DNA of 64,000 nt, from contig NZ_JAHWXK010000001.1 of assembly GCF_023091155.1 (NCBI RefSeq), positions 2,294,001 through 2,358,000 on the forward strand, given 5' to 3'. Position numbers and translations under genes: made by a program. Shown here one piece after another: positions 1-7,022 of the stretch. The notes below the pieces were generated by a model. The model ran no database searches and had not been told where the DNA came from. It saw nothing but the letters and a program-made list of their open reading frames with translations. The stretch is from Microbacterium sufflavum. Its GTDB lineage: Bacteria > Actinomycetota > Actinomycetes > Actinomycetales > Microbacteriaceae. Each line of letters begins with the position of its first letter. Within the stretch, counting starts at the first letter, position 1.

Positions 1-712
1 TCGCGAGGGCTTCGAGCTCACGGTCGGCAAGCCGCAGGTGGTCACCAAGAAGATCGACGGCAAGGTCTACGAGCCGTTCGAGCACCTGACCATCGACACG
101 CCGGAGGAGCACCTCGGCGCGATCACGCAGCTCCTCGCGAACCGCAAGGGCCGCATGGAGAACATGACCAACCACGGCACCGGCTGGGTGCGCATGGAGT
201 TCGTCGTGCCCTCGCGCGGTCTCATCGGCTTCCGCAGCGAGTTCCTCACGACCACCCGCGGCACCGGCATCGCGAACGCGATCTCGCACGGGTACGAGCC
301 GTGGGCCGGTCAGATCACGACGCGCCAGAACGGCTCGATCGTGGCCGACCGCTCCGGCGTGGTGACCCCCTTCGCGATGATCGCCCTGCAGGAGCGCATG
401 TCGTTCTTCGTGCAGCCGACCGAAGAGGTCTACGAGGGCATGGTCATCGGCGAGAACTCGCGCGCCGACGACATGGACGTGAACATCACCAAGGAGAAGA
501 AGCTCACCAACATGCGCTCCTCCACGGCCGACAACTTCGAGTCGATGACGCCGCCGCGGCTGCTCACGCTCGAGGAGAGCCTGGAGTTCGCGCGTGACGA
601 CGAATGCGTCGAGGTGACGCCCGAGAAGGTGCGCATCCGCAAGGTGATCCTGGACCAGACCGTCCGCGGTCGCGAGGCCTCGCGCCTGAAGCGTCAGGAC
701 GCGAACGCCTGA
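1..712 (+). CDS. typA: Ribosome-associated GTPase TypA/BipA, C-terminal part
   Basis: The window opens inside this gene: the reading frame is open from base 2, giving 236 residues up to the TGA at 710-712. TypA is a translational GTPase of the EF-G family that binds the 70S ribosome and helps 50S assembly and stress adaptation. What is seen here is the domain-V-like ferredoxin fold (PEEHLGAITQLLANRKG) followed by the TypA-specific C-terminal domain (SRGLIGFRSEF, the RGTG loop, and ENSRADDMDVN...KLTNMRSS). The G domain lies upstream of the window. The GTG at 38 is an internal valine codon, not a start. The gene is followed directly by a strong hairpin terminator, so it ends a transcription unit. 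Confidence 0.95.
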   Translation, partial: REGFELTVGKPQVVTKKIDGKVYEPFEHLTIDTPEEHLGAITQLLANRKGRMENMTNHGTGWVRMEFVVPSRGLIGFRSEFLTTTRGTGIANAISHGYEPWAGQITTRQNGSIVADRSGVVTPFAMIALQERMSFFVQPTEEVYEGMVIGENSRADDMDVNITKEKKLTNMRSSTADNFESMTPPRLLTLEESLEFARDDECVEVTPEKVRIRKVILDQTVRGREASRLKRQDANA

Positions 713-732
713 GGCATCCCCGCACCCTTCCG

Positions 733-764
733 AGAGGGCCCCACGCTCCGGCGTGGGGCCCTCT
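733..764 (+). terminator. Rho-independent terminator after typA
   Basis: Perfect 14-bp inverted repeat (733-746 with 751-764) around a 4-base TCCG loop, starting about 20 bases after the typA stop. The tail is only weakly T-rich (TTCTC), as is common in high-GC genomes. Confidence 0.85.
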
Positions 765-841
765 TCTCATGAAAATGCCAGGTGGGGGCTAGGTCGATGA
801 CGCAGACTCGTTCACTTGCGTCCGGGGCAATCTCCCGATGA

Positions 842-1768
842 GTGTCCCGCATCGGGCGCACGACGACCCGAAAGTCGAACCCAATGCTTCAGAAGACCCG
901 TGCGCTTCGGCGCGCCTCCGAGGTGGCTGCCGCGCGCGCCGCCGTCACCCGTACCCCGCTGCTCGTCCTGGGCACCGCGGCCGCCGCCCTCGTGGGGATC
1001 ACCCTCACGGTCGGGGTGACGGCCGCCCCCGCCACCGGCACCGCGCAGCCGGCCGCGTCGGCCGCGATCACGAGCCAGGCCTTCGGCGCGGAACCGCTCA
1101 CCCGCATCGCCGACGAGGCCGTGATGACGGTGTCGAAGGGGAAGGATGCGGTCGCGGCGGCGGACGCCCTGACCGCCGAGGTCTCCGCGTCCGGCCTCGA
1201 CGTGAGCGCTGCGGCCCCGGTGGACACGACGCCGCTCGAGGATGACCTGGAGACCCTCGACGACCGTGCGACCCTGCCCTTGCTCCTCGTGACGGTCGCG
1301 ACCGAGCAGGCCGCCGCCGAGACCGAGAAGGTCGTCGCGGAGACCGCGGCGCTGCAGCAGGCGTACACGGCGGCGCAGGAGCAGAAGGCCGCGGAGGAGG
1401 CGGCGCGCGTCGCCGCCGAGCAGGCCGCTGCGGCCGCCGCCGCGCTCGCCGCGGCCAACACGGTGGACGGCGCGAAGGCGACCGCGCAGCAGATGATGGC
1501 CGACCGCTACGGCTGGGGCGGCGATCAGTTCTCCTGCCTGAACTCGCTGTGGAACAAGGAGTCGGGCTGGAACTACCGGGCGTACAACGCCGATGGCGGT
1601 GCCACCGGGATCCCGCAGGCGCTTCCCGGCAGCAAGATGGCCTCGGCCGGCGCCGACTGGCAGACCAACGCGGCCACTCAGATCGCGTGGGGCCTGAAGT
1701 ACATCGCCGACGCCTACGGCACGCCGTGCAGCGCCTGGGGCCACTCGCAGGCGATGAACTGGTACTGA
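842..1768 (+). CDS. Secreted transglycosylase-like protein with Ala-rich coiled-coil
   Basis: 308 residues from GTG 842; an in-frame ATG at 884 (MLQKTRALRR) is an equally possible start and neither has a clear Shine-Dalgarno. A basic N-terminus precedes one hydrophobic segment (LLVLGTAAAALVGITLTVGV, about residues 40-60), so the protein is exported or membrane-anchored. An Ala/Glu-rich stretch (about 150-215, EKVVAETAALQQ...AAEEAARVAAEQ) is predicted coiled coil. The last 90 residues form a lysozyme-like fold of the actinobacterial SLT/transglycosylase type: NSLWNKESGWNY with the catalytic-type Glu, then GATGIPQALPGSKM, WGLKYIADAYGTPCSAW. The likely role is peptidoglycan cleavage at the cell surface. 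The monocistronic gene follows the typA terminator. Confidence 0.8.
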   Translation: MSRIGRTTTRKSNPMLQKTRALRRASEVAAARAAVTRTPLLVLGTAAAALVGITLTVGVTAAPATGTAQPAASAAITSQAFGAEPLTRIADEAVMTVSKGKDAVAAADALTAEVSASGLDVSAAAPVDTTPLEDDLETLDDRATLPLLLVTVATEQAAAETEKVVAETAALQQAYTAAQEQKAAEEAARVAAEQAAAAAAALAAANTVDGAKATAQQMMADRYGWGGDQFSCLNSLWNKESGWNYRAYNADGGATGIPQALPGSKMASAGADWQTNAATQIAWGLKYIADAYGTPCSAWGHSQAMNWY

Positions 1769-1873
1769 GCCCGAGCGGGCCGGAGGTCACGCACCGTGAC
1801 GGGCCTATCCTGAGAGGCGGTCGAGCGCTACGGTGACTGTGACGGCTGGGGAGCGTCGCGAATCCGAGGAGGA

Positions 1874-2923
1874 GTGGTGCTCGATCCCGTCGCCTGGCTC
1901 GATGTCCCGCAGGAGGTCTCGACCGGCACGCTGCCCGGCTGGGAGCGCGTGGACGAGATCGTCCGGGAGGCCCACGCCCGCTATGCCGGTGAGCGCGGAG
2001 GGCGCGTGGCCGACTACATCCCGGTGCTGGCCGAGGTGGACCCCGAGCTGTTCGGTCTCGCCGTCATCGAGGTCGGCGGCGGGGTGCACGACGCCGGAGA
2101 CGCGCTGCACCCGTTCTCGATCCAGTCGATCTCGAAGATGTTCGTGTACGCCCTGGCGATCCAGGAGCACGGGCACGAGCGCGTCCGCGACATCGTCGGC
2201 GTCAACAACACCGGGCTCGCGTTCAACTCGGTCGTCGCGCTGGAGCTGAACGAGGGCCATCCGCGCAACCCGATGGTCAACGCCGGCGCGATCGCGACCA
2301 CGGCGCTGATGCCGGGCGCGACCGCGGTCGAACAGTGGGAACGGGTGCGGGAGGGGCTGTCGGCGTTCGCCGGACGGCCGCTGAGCCTCGACGGCGAGGT
2401 GTACGCGTCGGAGGCGGCGTCGAACGACCGCAACCGCGCCCTCGGCTGGCTGCTCAAGAGCTACGGACGCCTGGCGGGCGACCCGGACGAGATCGTCGAT
2501 GTGTACACGCGGCAGTGCGCGCTGAGCGTGACGGCGCACGACCTGGCCGTCATGGGGGCGACGCTCGCCGACGGCGGCGTGAACCCGATCACGGGGGAGC
2601 GCGTGGTGACGGCGGACGTGTGCCGCGACACGCTCGCGGTCGTCGCAGCGAGCGGACTCTACGAGAACTCCGGCGACTGGTTGTTCGAGATCGGTCTCCC
2701 GGCGAAGTCCGGTGTCGCGGGAGGGATCGTCGCGGTCTCGCCGGGCAAAGGGGCGGCCGCCGGGTTCTCGCCGCGGCTGGACGACGCGGGCAACTCCGTG
2801 CGGTCGCAGATGGCGATCGGCCATCTGTCGCGCTCGCTCGGGCTCAATCTGTTCGCCTCCGCACCCGCGCAGGCGGACGACTCGGGGAGCGGTCCCCGAC
2901 CGGCGGAGAAGGAGCGATCATGA
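1874..2923 (+). CDS. glsA: Glutaminase A
   Basis: 349 residues. Glutaminase hydrolyses L-glutamine to glutamate and ammonia in the cytoplasm. It has the serine beta-lactamase-like fold, with the catalytic Ser-x-x-Lys at about S85-K88 (QSISK), preceded by PFSIQ, and followed by FNSVVALEL, RNPMVNAGAIATT, SNDRNRALGWLLK and LPAKSGVAGGI, the canonical family landmarks. An AGGAGG Shine-Dalgarno occupies 1867-1872; with GTG 1874 the spacing is only 1 base and with GTG 1877 it is 4, so 1877 may be the true start. The C-terminal 20 residues are charged and poorly conserved. The stop overlaps the ATG of the downstream transporter (ATGA), so the two are translationally coupled. Confidence 0.93.
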   Translation: MVLDPVAWLDVPQEVSTGTLPGWERVDEIVREAHARYAGERGGRVADYIPVLAEVDPELFGLAVIEVGGGVHDAGDALHPFSIQSISKMFVYALAIQEHGHERVRDIVGVNNTGLAFNSVVALELNEGHPRNPMVNAGAIATTALMPGATAVEQWERVREGLSAFAGRPLSLDGEVYASEAASNDRNRALGWLLKSYGRLAGDPDEIVDVYTRQCALSVTAHDLAVMGATLADGGVNPITGERVVTADVCRDTLAVVAASGLYENSGDWLFEIGLPAKSGVAGGIVAVSPGKGAAAGFSPRLDDAGNSVRSQMAIGHLSRSLGLNLFASAPAQADDSGSGPRPAEKERS

Positions 2924-4545
2924 CGGAGACGGTGCAGGCGCCAGCGAAGACCTCGTGGCTGCCGATGGTGAGTCTGTTCCTCGCGCAGGTGCTGATGTCG
3001 TTCAATGTGGCGGCGCTGCCCATCTCCCTGGGCGGCATGGTCGGTGAGTTCGGCGTGCCGCCGACACTCGCCAGCACCACCATCGTGATGTACGGCCTGG
3101 CGGTCGCGGCGCTCGTGATGACGGGCGCGAAGCTCGGGCAGCGCGTCGGCTGGGTGCTGATCTTCCGGGTGGTGGTCGCCCTGTTCGCCGGCTCCGCGAT
3201 CATGATGCTCACCGCCCCCGGCATCTGGTGGGCGATCGCCGGTCAGGCGGTGGCCGGGGCGGCCGCGGCCATCATCGTGCCGTCCATCGTGGCGCTGATC
3301 GCCGAGAACTACCGCGGATCCCAGCAGGCCACCGCGATCGGGGCCATCGGCTCCGCCCGCGCCATCTCGGGTGTGAGCGCCTTCCTCATCGGCGGCACGC
3401 TGGGCACGCTCGTCGGCTGGCGCCCGCTGTTCTTCATCGTGCTGGCCGTCGCGGTCGCCGTCTTCGCCCTGAGCTTCACGCTGCGCGGCGACCGCGGCGA
3501 CGCCTCCATCCGCATCGACCTCGTGGCGTCGCTCCTGATCGGCGGCGCGATCGTGCTGCTGACGCTCGGGTTCAACAACCTCAACAGCTGGGGTGCGCTG
3601 GCCGCATCGCCGGCCGCCCCGTTCAGCGTGCTGGGGCTGTCGCCGGCACCGCTGTTCATCGTGCTCGGCCTCGTGCTGGGGCAGGCGTTCTTCCTGTGGA
3701 CGCGGCGGCGCATGGCGGAGGGCAAGGTACCGCTCATCGACCTCAGTGTGCTGGGGTCGTCGCGCGAGCGTGCCGCCGTCTACGCCATGTTCATCGTCGT
3801 GGGGCTCGAGGCGTGCGTGAACTTCACGATCCCGCTGTACATCCAGATCGTGCAGGGGAGGACCCCGTTCGACACGTCGCTGGCGATGATGCCGTTCAAC
3901 CTCACGGTCTTCCTGACCGCGACTCTGGTCGTGCGCTTCTACAAGCGCTACCCCCCGCGCACCATCGGGGTGTTCGGCTTCATCCTCACCACCGCCGCGC
4001 TCGTGTGGCTCTCGGTCGTCGTGACGAACAACTGGGAGACCGTGCCGACGATCGCGGGGCTGATCGTGTTCGGTATCGGACAGGGCGCCCTGGTCACGCT
4101 GGTGTTCAACGTGCTGGTCACGGCGGCCCCCGCGGAGCTGGCGGGCGACGTGGGCTCCCTGCGCGGCACGACGCAGAACCTCGCATCGGCGGTGGGGACG
4201 GCTCTCGCCGGCGCGCTGCTGGTGTCGCTGCTCGCCCTGAACGTCGGTCGCGCGGTGGTCGAGCATCCGGAGCTGCCGCCGTCGCTGGTGGCGCAGGTGC
4301 CGATGGATGACGTGAACTTCATCAGCAACGACGACCTGCGCGTGGTGCTGGAGTCGACGGACGCCACGGAGGAGCAGGTGGATGCTGCGGTCGCCGTGAA
4401 CGAGCAGGCGCGTCTGAGCACGCTCAAGCTCGGACTGCTGCTGCTGGCGGCGGTGAGCGCCCTGGCGATCCTTCCGGCGTCGCGGCTGCCGCAGTACCGG
4501 CCGCACGAGATCCCCGATCCGTCGCCGTCGAGCGGCTCGGACTGA
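2920..4545 (+). CDS. MFS multidrug-type transporter (14-TM DHA2-like)
   Basis: 541 residues; the ATG at 2920 overlaps the glsA stop by 4 bases. The protein has about 14 hydrophobic segments; the first begins at residue 13 (WLPMVSLFLAQVLMSF). A motif-A-like loop follows TM2 (GAKLGQRVGWVLIF), and a GSARAISGVSAFLIGG region matches the drug:H+ antiporter motif C zone. A periplasmic-type insert rich in acidic residues (HPELPPSLVAQVPMDDVNF) lies before the last helix, as is usual in the 14-TM family. The substrate cannot be read from sequence. Coupling to a glutaminase suggests an amino-acid-related or acid/ammonia context, but a drug exporter is equally possible. Confidence 0.85.
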   Translation: MTETVQAPAKTSWLPMVSLFLAQVLMSFNVAALPISLGGMVGEFGVPPTLASTTIVMYGLAVAALVMTGAKLGQRVGWVLIFRVVVALFAGSAIMMLTAPGIWWAIAGQAVAGAAAAIIVPSIVALIAENYRGSQQATAIGAIGSARAISGVSAFLIGGTLGTLVGWRPLFFIVLAVAVAVFALSFTLRGDRGDASIRIDLVASLLIGGAIVLLTLGFNNLNSWGALAASPAAPFSVLGLSPAPLFIVLGLVLGQAFFLWTRRRMAEGKVPLIDLSVLGSSRERAAVYAMFIVVGLEACVNFTIPLYIQIVQGRTPFDTSLAMMPFNLTVFLTATLVVRFYKRYPPRTIGVFGFILTTAALVWLSVVVTNNWETVPTIAGLIVFGIGQGALVTLVFNVLVTAAPAELAGDVGSLRGTTQNLASAVGTALAGALLVSLLALNVGRAVVEHPELPPSLVAQVPMDDVNFISNDDLRVVLESTDATEEQVDAAVAVNEQARLSTLKLGLLLLAAVSALAILPASRLPQYRPHEIPDPSPSSGSD

Positions 4546-4553
4546 GGCGGCGC

Positions 4554-5102
4554 TCAGCGCAGCTCGGAGATGAGGACCGCGCTCGTCCCGGGCTTGGTGG
4601 CCTCGAAGATGTGCGACACGTCTCCGGCGTACGTGAGGTAGTCGCCGGGGTCGAGCACGACGGGCTCGTCGGGCGGGCCGATGCGGGCCTGGCCCGCGAT
4701 CAGGATCACGTGCTCGATCGTGCCCGGGTGGTGCGGGTCGGAACGGCGGGGGTCTCCGGGCTCGGCCTGGATCAGGTACACGTCGCGCCGGGCGCCGGGC
4801 GGGCTGGCCGAGAGGAGGGTCGCGCTGTAGGCGGCGGCGGACGAGGGCACGCCCGCGAGCTCGTCGGCGCGGATGAGCGTGGGCGCGTTGGCCTGCTGGT
4901 CGACCAGCACCGCGAAGGGCACCCCGAGGGCGACGCCCAGGGCCCACAGCGTCTCGACGCTGGGGTTGCCCGCGCCGCTCTCGAGCTGTGAGACGGTCGC
5001 CTTGGAGACGCCGGCGCGGCGGGCGAGCTCCGAGACGGACAGGCTCGCGGCCTCGCGCTCGCGGCGGAGCGTGCGGGCGAGGCGGGTGCGGAGATCCTCC
5101 AT
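4554..5102 (-). CDS. XRE-family regulator with C-terminal cupin
   Basis: 182 residues. The N-terminal helix-turn-helix (about 5-62: LRREREAASLSVSELARRAGVSKATVSQLESGAGNPSVETLWALG) is a textbook XRE/Cro domain. The C-terminal half (about 105-180: YLIQAEPGDPRRSDPHHPGTIEHVILIAGQARIG...LDPGDYLTYAGDVSHIFEA) is a small cupin barrel that in this family senses a small ligand. The gene is divergent from azlCD, and a near-palindrome lies 12-33 bases upstream of its start. It most likely represses itself and azlCD and releases them when a (branched-chain) amino acid accumulates; that role is inference from context. The start is the ATG read from 5102-5100. Confidence 0.9.
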   Translation of the reverse strand: MEDLRTRLARTLRREREAASLSVSELARRAGVSKATVSQLESGAGNPSVETLWALGVALGVPFAVLVDQQANAPTLIRADELAGVPSSAAAYSATLLSASPPGARRDVYLIQAEPGDPRRSDPHHPGTIEHVILIAGQARIGPPDEPVVLDPGDYLTYAGDVSHIFEATKPGTSAVLISELR

Positions 5103-5113
5103 GCGTTCATCAT

Positions 5114-5135
5114 GTCAAACGATCGTTCGCTTGAC
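5114..5135. promoter_or_regulatory. Putative operator for the XRE-cupin regulator
   Basis: Imperfect 22-bp palindrome with half-sites TCAAACGA (5115-5122) and TCGCTTGA (5127-5134, whose complement reads TCAAGCGA). It overlaps the -35 box of the azlC promoter and lies just upstream of the regulator's own start, which suits simultaneous repression of both genes. Confidence 0.6.
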
Positions 5136-5159
5136 TATCCACCAGCAGCTGTTCAGAAT
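5131..5159 (+). promoter_or_regulatory. Promoter of azlCD
   Basis: TTGACT (5131-5136), a 17-base spacer and CAGAAT (5154-5159) form a near-consensus housekeeping promoter. The expected transcription start is about 5166-5167, which is downstream of the ATG at 5112 and so excludes that codon as the azlC start. Confidence 0.7.
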
Positions 5160-5166
5160 GATGGTC

Positions 5167-5208
5167 ATGCGTTCACTCAAACGAACAGCGCGCGCGGTGT
5201 CCCGGTGA
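5167..5208 (+). CDS. 13-residue leaderless upstream ORF coupled to azlC
   Basis: ATG 5167 lies 7 bases after the -10 hexamer CAGAAT, exactly where transcription should begin, so the message would start with this codon. It encodes MRSLKRTARAVSR, and its TGA (5206-5208) overlaps the azlC GTG (5205-5207) as GTGA. azlC itself has no Shine-Dalgarno. Translation of this short basic peptide would therefore deliver ribosomes to azlC. No homology is claimed; the evidence is purely architectural. It could also act as an attenuating leader, although no run of a single regulatory amino acid is present. Confidence 0.55.
   Translation: MRSLKRTARAVSR
5177..5184. promoter_or_regulatory. Second TCAAACGA half-site in the azlC leader
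   Basis: An exact repeat of the left operator half-site (TCAAACGA), 62 bases downstream of the first copy and just past the predicted transcription start. It could be a secondary repressor contact. It also falls inside the upstream ORF, so it may be coincidental. Confidence 0.35.
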
Positions 5209-5921
5209 CCGCGGAACGCGAGGTGTGGCGCGAGGCGCTCGGCGTCGTGCTCGCCACCAGCGCCTACGGCATCTCGTTCGGTGCCCTCGCCGTCGCCTCC
5301 GGGCTGGACGTGTGGCAGACCTGCGTGCTGAGCCTGCTGATGTTCACGGGCGGGTCGCAGTTCGCGTTCATCGGCGTCTTCGCCTCGGGCGGACTCGCCG
5401 CCCTCCCGTCGGCGATCGCCTCGGCCGCGCTGCTCGGCGTGCGCAACGTCGCCTACGGCATGCGCATGTCGCCCCTCGTCGGGGGAGGACCGTGGCGCCG
5501 TGCGGCCGCCGCGCACTTCACGATCGACGAGTCCACCGCCGTCGCGATCGCCCAGAACGACCCCCGCCTGCGCCGGGTGGGCTTCTGGGTCACGGGCGTG
5601 GGCATCTTCATCGGCTGGAACCTGACCACCCTCACCGGAGCCCTCGTCGGCGACGTGCTCGGCGACCCGAAGGCCTGGGGCTTGGACGCGGCGGCCGCGG
5701 CAGCGTTCCTCGCCCTGCTGTGGCCGCGCCTCCGCCAGCGCCAGGCGGTGGCCGTCGGCGTGGCGGCGGCAGTGGTCGCGGCGGCGTTGACCCCGTTCCT
5801 CATGCCGGGGTTGCCGGTGCTGATCGCCGCAGTCGTCGCGATCGCGGTCGGGTGGTTCAACTGGCTCGGGCGGGACGATGCGGGACGCGAGCCCCTCGAG
5901 ACGCGGGAGGCCGGCGCATGA
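5205..5921 (+). CDS. azlC: Branched-chain amino acid exporter large subunit AzlC
   Basis: 238 residues from GTG 5205. AzlC is the large subunit of the two-component AzlCD (LIV-E) exporter in the cytoplasmic membrane. Typical features are visible: WREALGVVLATSAYGISFGALAV, the LLMFTGGSQFAFIGV motif, ALLGVRNVAYGMRMSPL, HFTIDESTAVAIAQ, and several further hydrophobic helices up to the C-terminus. An ATG at 5112 in the same frame would add 31 non-conserved residues but lies upstream of the predicted transcription start. The start codon overlaps the stop of a short upstream ORF, and the end overlaps azlD by 4 bases, so translation is probably coupled through the whole unit. Confidence 0.88.
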   Translation: MTAEREVWREALGVVLATSAYGISFGALAVASGLDVWQTCVLSLLMFTGGSQFAFIGVFASGGLAALPSAIASAALLGVRNVAYGMRMSPLVGGGPWRRAAAAHFTIDESTAVAIAQNDPRLRRVGFWVTGVGIFIGWNLTTLTGALVGDVLGDPKAWGLDAAAAAAFLALLWPRLRQRQAVAVGVAAAVVAAALTPFLMPGLPVLIAAVVAIAVGWFNWLGRDDAGREPLETREAGA

Positions 5922-6232
5922 GCCTGTGGAGCGCCATCCTGCTGGCCGCCCTGATCTGCCTCGCGCTCAAGGCCGCGGGCTACCTCGTGCCGCCGAAGGT
6001 GCTCGAGGCGCCGCGTCCCGCCCGCATCTCCGATCTGCTCACGGTGGCCCTGCTCGCGGCACTCGTCGCAGTGCAGACCCTCGGCGACGGCCAGGCCGTC
6101 GCGGTCGACGCCCGCGTGCCCGCGCTGCTGGTGGCGGCCGGACTGCTGTGGCTGCGGCAGTCGTTCCTCGTGGTGGTCGTGGCGGCGGCGCTGGTGGCGG
6201 CGCTGCTGCGCCTGTTCGGGCTCGCGAGCTGA
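5918..6232 (+). CDS. azlD: Branched-chain amino acid exporter small subunit AzlD
   Basis: 104 residues, starting at an ATG that overlaps the azlC stop (ATGA). This is the small partner subunit of AzlC. It has three to four hydrophobic segments: SLWSAILLAALICLALKAAGYLVP, then LLTVALLAALVAVQTL, and LLVAAGLLWLRQSFLVVVVAAALVAALLRLFG. The first helix is followed by the usual short cytoplasmic loop (PKVLEAPRPARI). It works only together with AzlC. No terminator is obvious in the 40 bases before the next gene, which has its own promoter. Confidence 0.88.
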   Translation: MSLWSAILLAALICLALKAAGYLVPPKVLEAPRPARISDLLTVALLAALVAVQTLGDGQAVAVDARVPALLVAAGLLWLRQSFLVVVVAAALVAALLRLFGLAS

Positions 6233-6260
6233 TCGGCGGGTGCCGCGACCGCCGCGCGGA

Positions 6261-6266
6261 TAGGAT
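6261..6266 (+). promoter_or_regulatory. -10 box of leaderless promoter for the 6273 gene
   Basis: TAGGAT, exactly 6 bases before GTG 6273, so the transcript should begin at the start codon. No -35 consensus is seen. Confidence 0.55.
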
Positions 6267-6272
6267 CGAGGG

Positions 6273-6683
6273 GTGCGCGTGAACGGGATCTCGAGGGTGC
6301 TGTCGTGGGTCGCCGCGGCCCTGGTCGGCGGTGTCTACGGCGTGGCCGGGACCATCGCGCACAGCGTGACGTGGGGCCCGATCCCAGTCGGCCTGATCGT
6401 CGCGGCGATCGCCTGCGCCGCCATCCTGGTGGCGATCCGCGCGCTCACCCACGACCGCTGGGCGGCCGTCGCCGCAGGGCTCGGGATGCTCGGCATGCTG
6501 GTCATGATCTCCGGTGTGGGCCCCGGCGGCTCCGTCGTGGTGCAGGACTCGCTCGCCGGTCGCATCTGGACCTACCTGGCGGCGGGGATCGTGCTGCTCG
6601 TGGTCGCGTGGCCGTCGTTCTCCCGCCCGCCCGCACGACCCGCGAGCGCGCCGACGGAGGACCGGGAGCCGAGCGCGACGTAG
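6273..6683 (+). CDS. Small four-helix membrane protein, DUF6113-like
   Basis: 136 residues with four hydrophobic segments (VLSWVAAALVGGVYGVAGTIA; GPIPVGLIVAAIACAAILVAIRAL; WAAVAAGLGMLGMLVMISGV; IWTYLAAGIVLLVVAWPSF) and a short Pro/Ala/Glu tail. No catalytic motif is present and the function is unknown. A small membrane protein of this kind (DUF6113-like) commonly precedes fdxA in actinobacteria, from memory. The gene starts at GTG 6273, 6 bases after a TAGGAT box and without a Shine-Dalgarno, consistent with a leaderless message. fdxA follows after 9 bases but has its own -10 box. Confidence 0.7.
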   Translation: MRVNGISRVLSWVAAALVGGVYGVAGTIAHSVTWGPIPVGLIVAAIACAAILVAIRALTHDRWAAVAAGLGMLGMLVMISGVGPGGSVVVQDSLAGRIWTYLAAGIVLLVVAWPSFSRPPARPASAPTEDREPSAT

Positions 6684-6686
6684 ACT
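6681..6686 (+). promoter_or_regulatory. -10 box of leaderless promoter for fdxA
   Basis: TAGACT ends 6 bases before GTG 6693. It overlaps the stop codon of the upstream gene, so fdxA can be transcribed independently of it. Confidence 0.55.
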
Positions 6687-6692
6687 GGAGCG

Positions 6693-7013
6693 GTGACGTA
6701 TGTGATCGCCCTCCCGTGCGTCGATGTCAAGGATCGCGCCTGCATCGACGAGTGCCCCGTTGACTGCATCTACGAGGGCGAACGGTCGTTGTACATCCAC
6801 CCGGACGAATGCGTCGACTGCGGTGCCTGTGAGCCGGTGTGCCCCGTCGAGGCCATCTACTACGAGGACGACCTGCCCGACGAGTGGCAGGACTACTACA
6901 AGGCCAACGTCGAGTTCTTCGACGAGATCGGCTCGCCGGGAGGCGCCGCCAAGGTCGGCGTCTACCCGTTCGACCACCCGATCATCGCCGCGCTGCCGCC
7001 GCAGGGCGAGTAG
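6693..7013 (+). CDS. fdxA: Seven-iron ferredoxin
   Basis: 106 residues. This is a low-potential electron carrier of the 3Fe-4S/4Fe-4S type. The N-terminal cluster ligands appear in [14 protein letters not shown], and the CxxCxxCxxxCP set in [21 protein letters not shown]. The acidic C-terminal extension ([25 protein letters not shown]) is typical of actinobacterial FdxA. It probably donates electrons to cytochromes P450 or other redox enzymes. It is followed after 9 bases by dapC, the usual actinobacterial arrangement, so the two are likely co-transcribed. GTG is the start. Confidence 0.95.
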   Translation: MTYVIALPCVDVKDRACIDECPVDCIYEGERSLYIHPDECVDCGACEPVCPVEAIYYEDDLPDEWQDYYKANVEFFDEIGSPGGAAKVGVYPFDHPIIAALPPQGE

Positions 7014-7022
7014 GCGCCGGCC

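Noticed and set aside
770..883. Possible c-di-AMP (ydaO) riboswitch before the transglycosylase-like gene
   Set aside because: Such riboswitches precede cell-wall hydrolase genes in actinobacteria, but the region is short and the conserved ydaO segments could not be found.
5112..5204. ATG 5112 as azlC start, adding 31 residues
   Set aside because: It lies inside the operator palindrome and upstream of the predicted transcription start; the extra residues do not look like AzlC.
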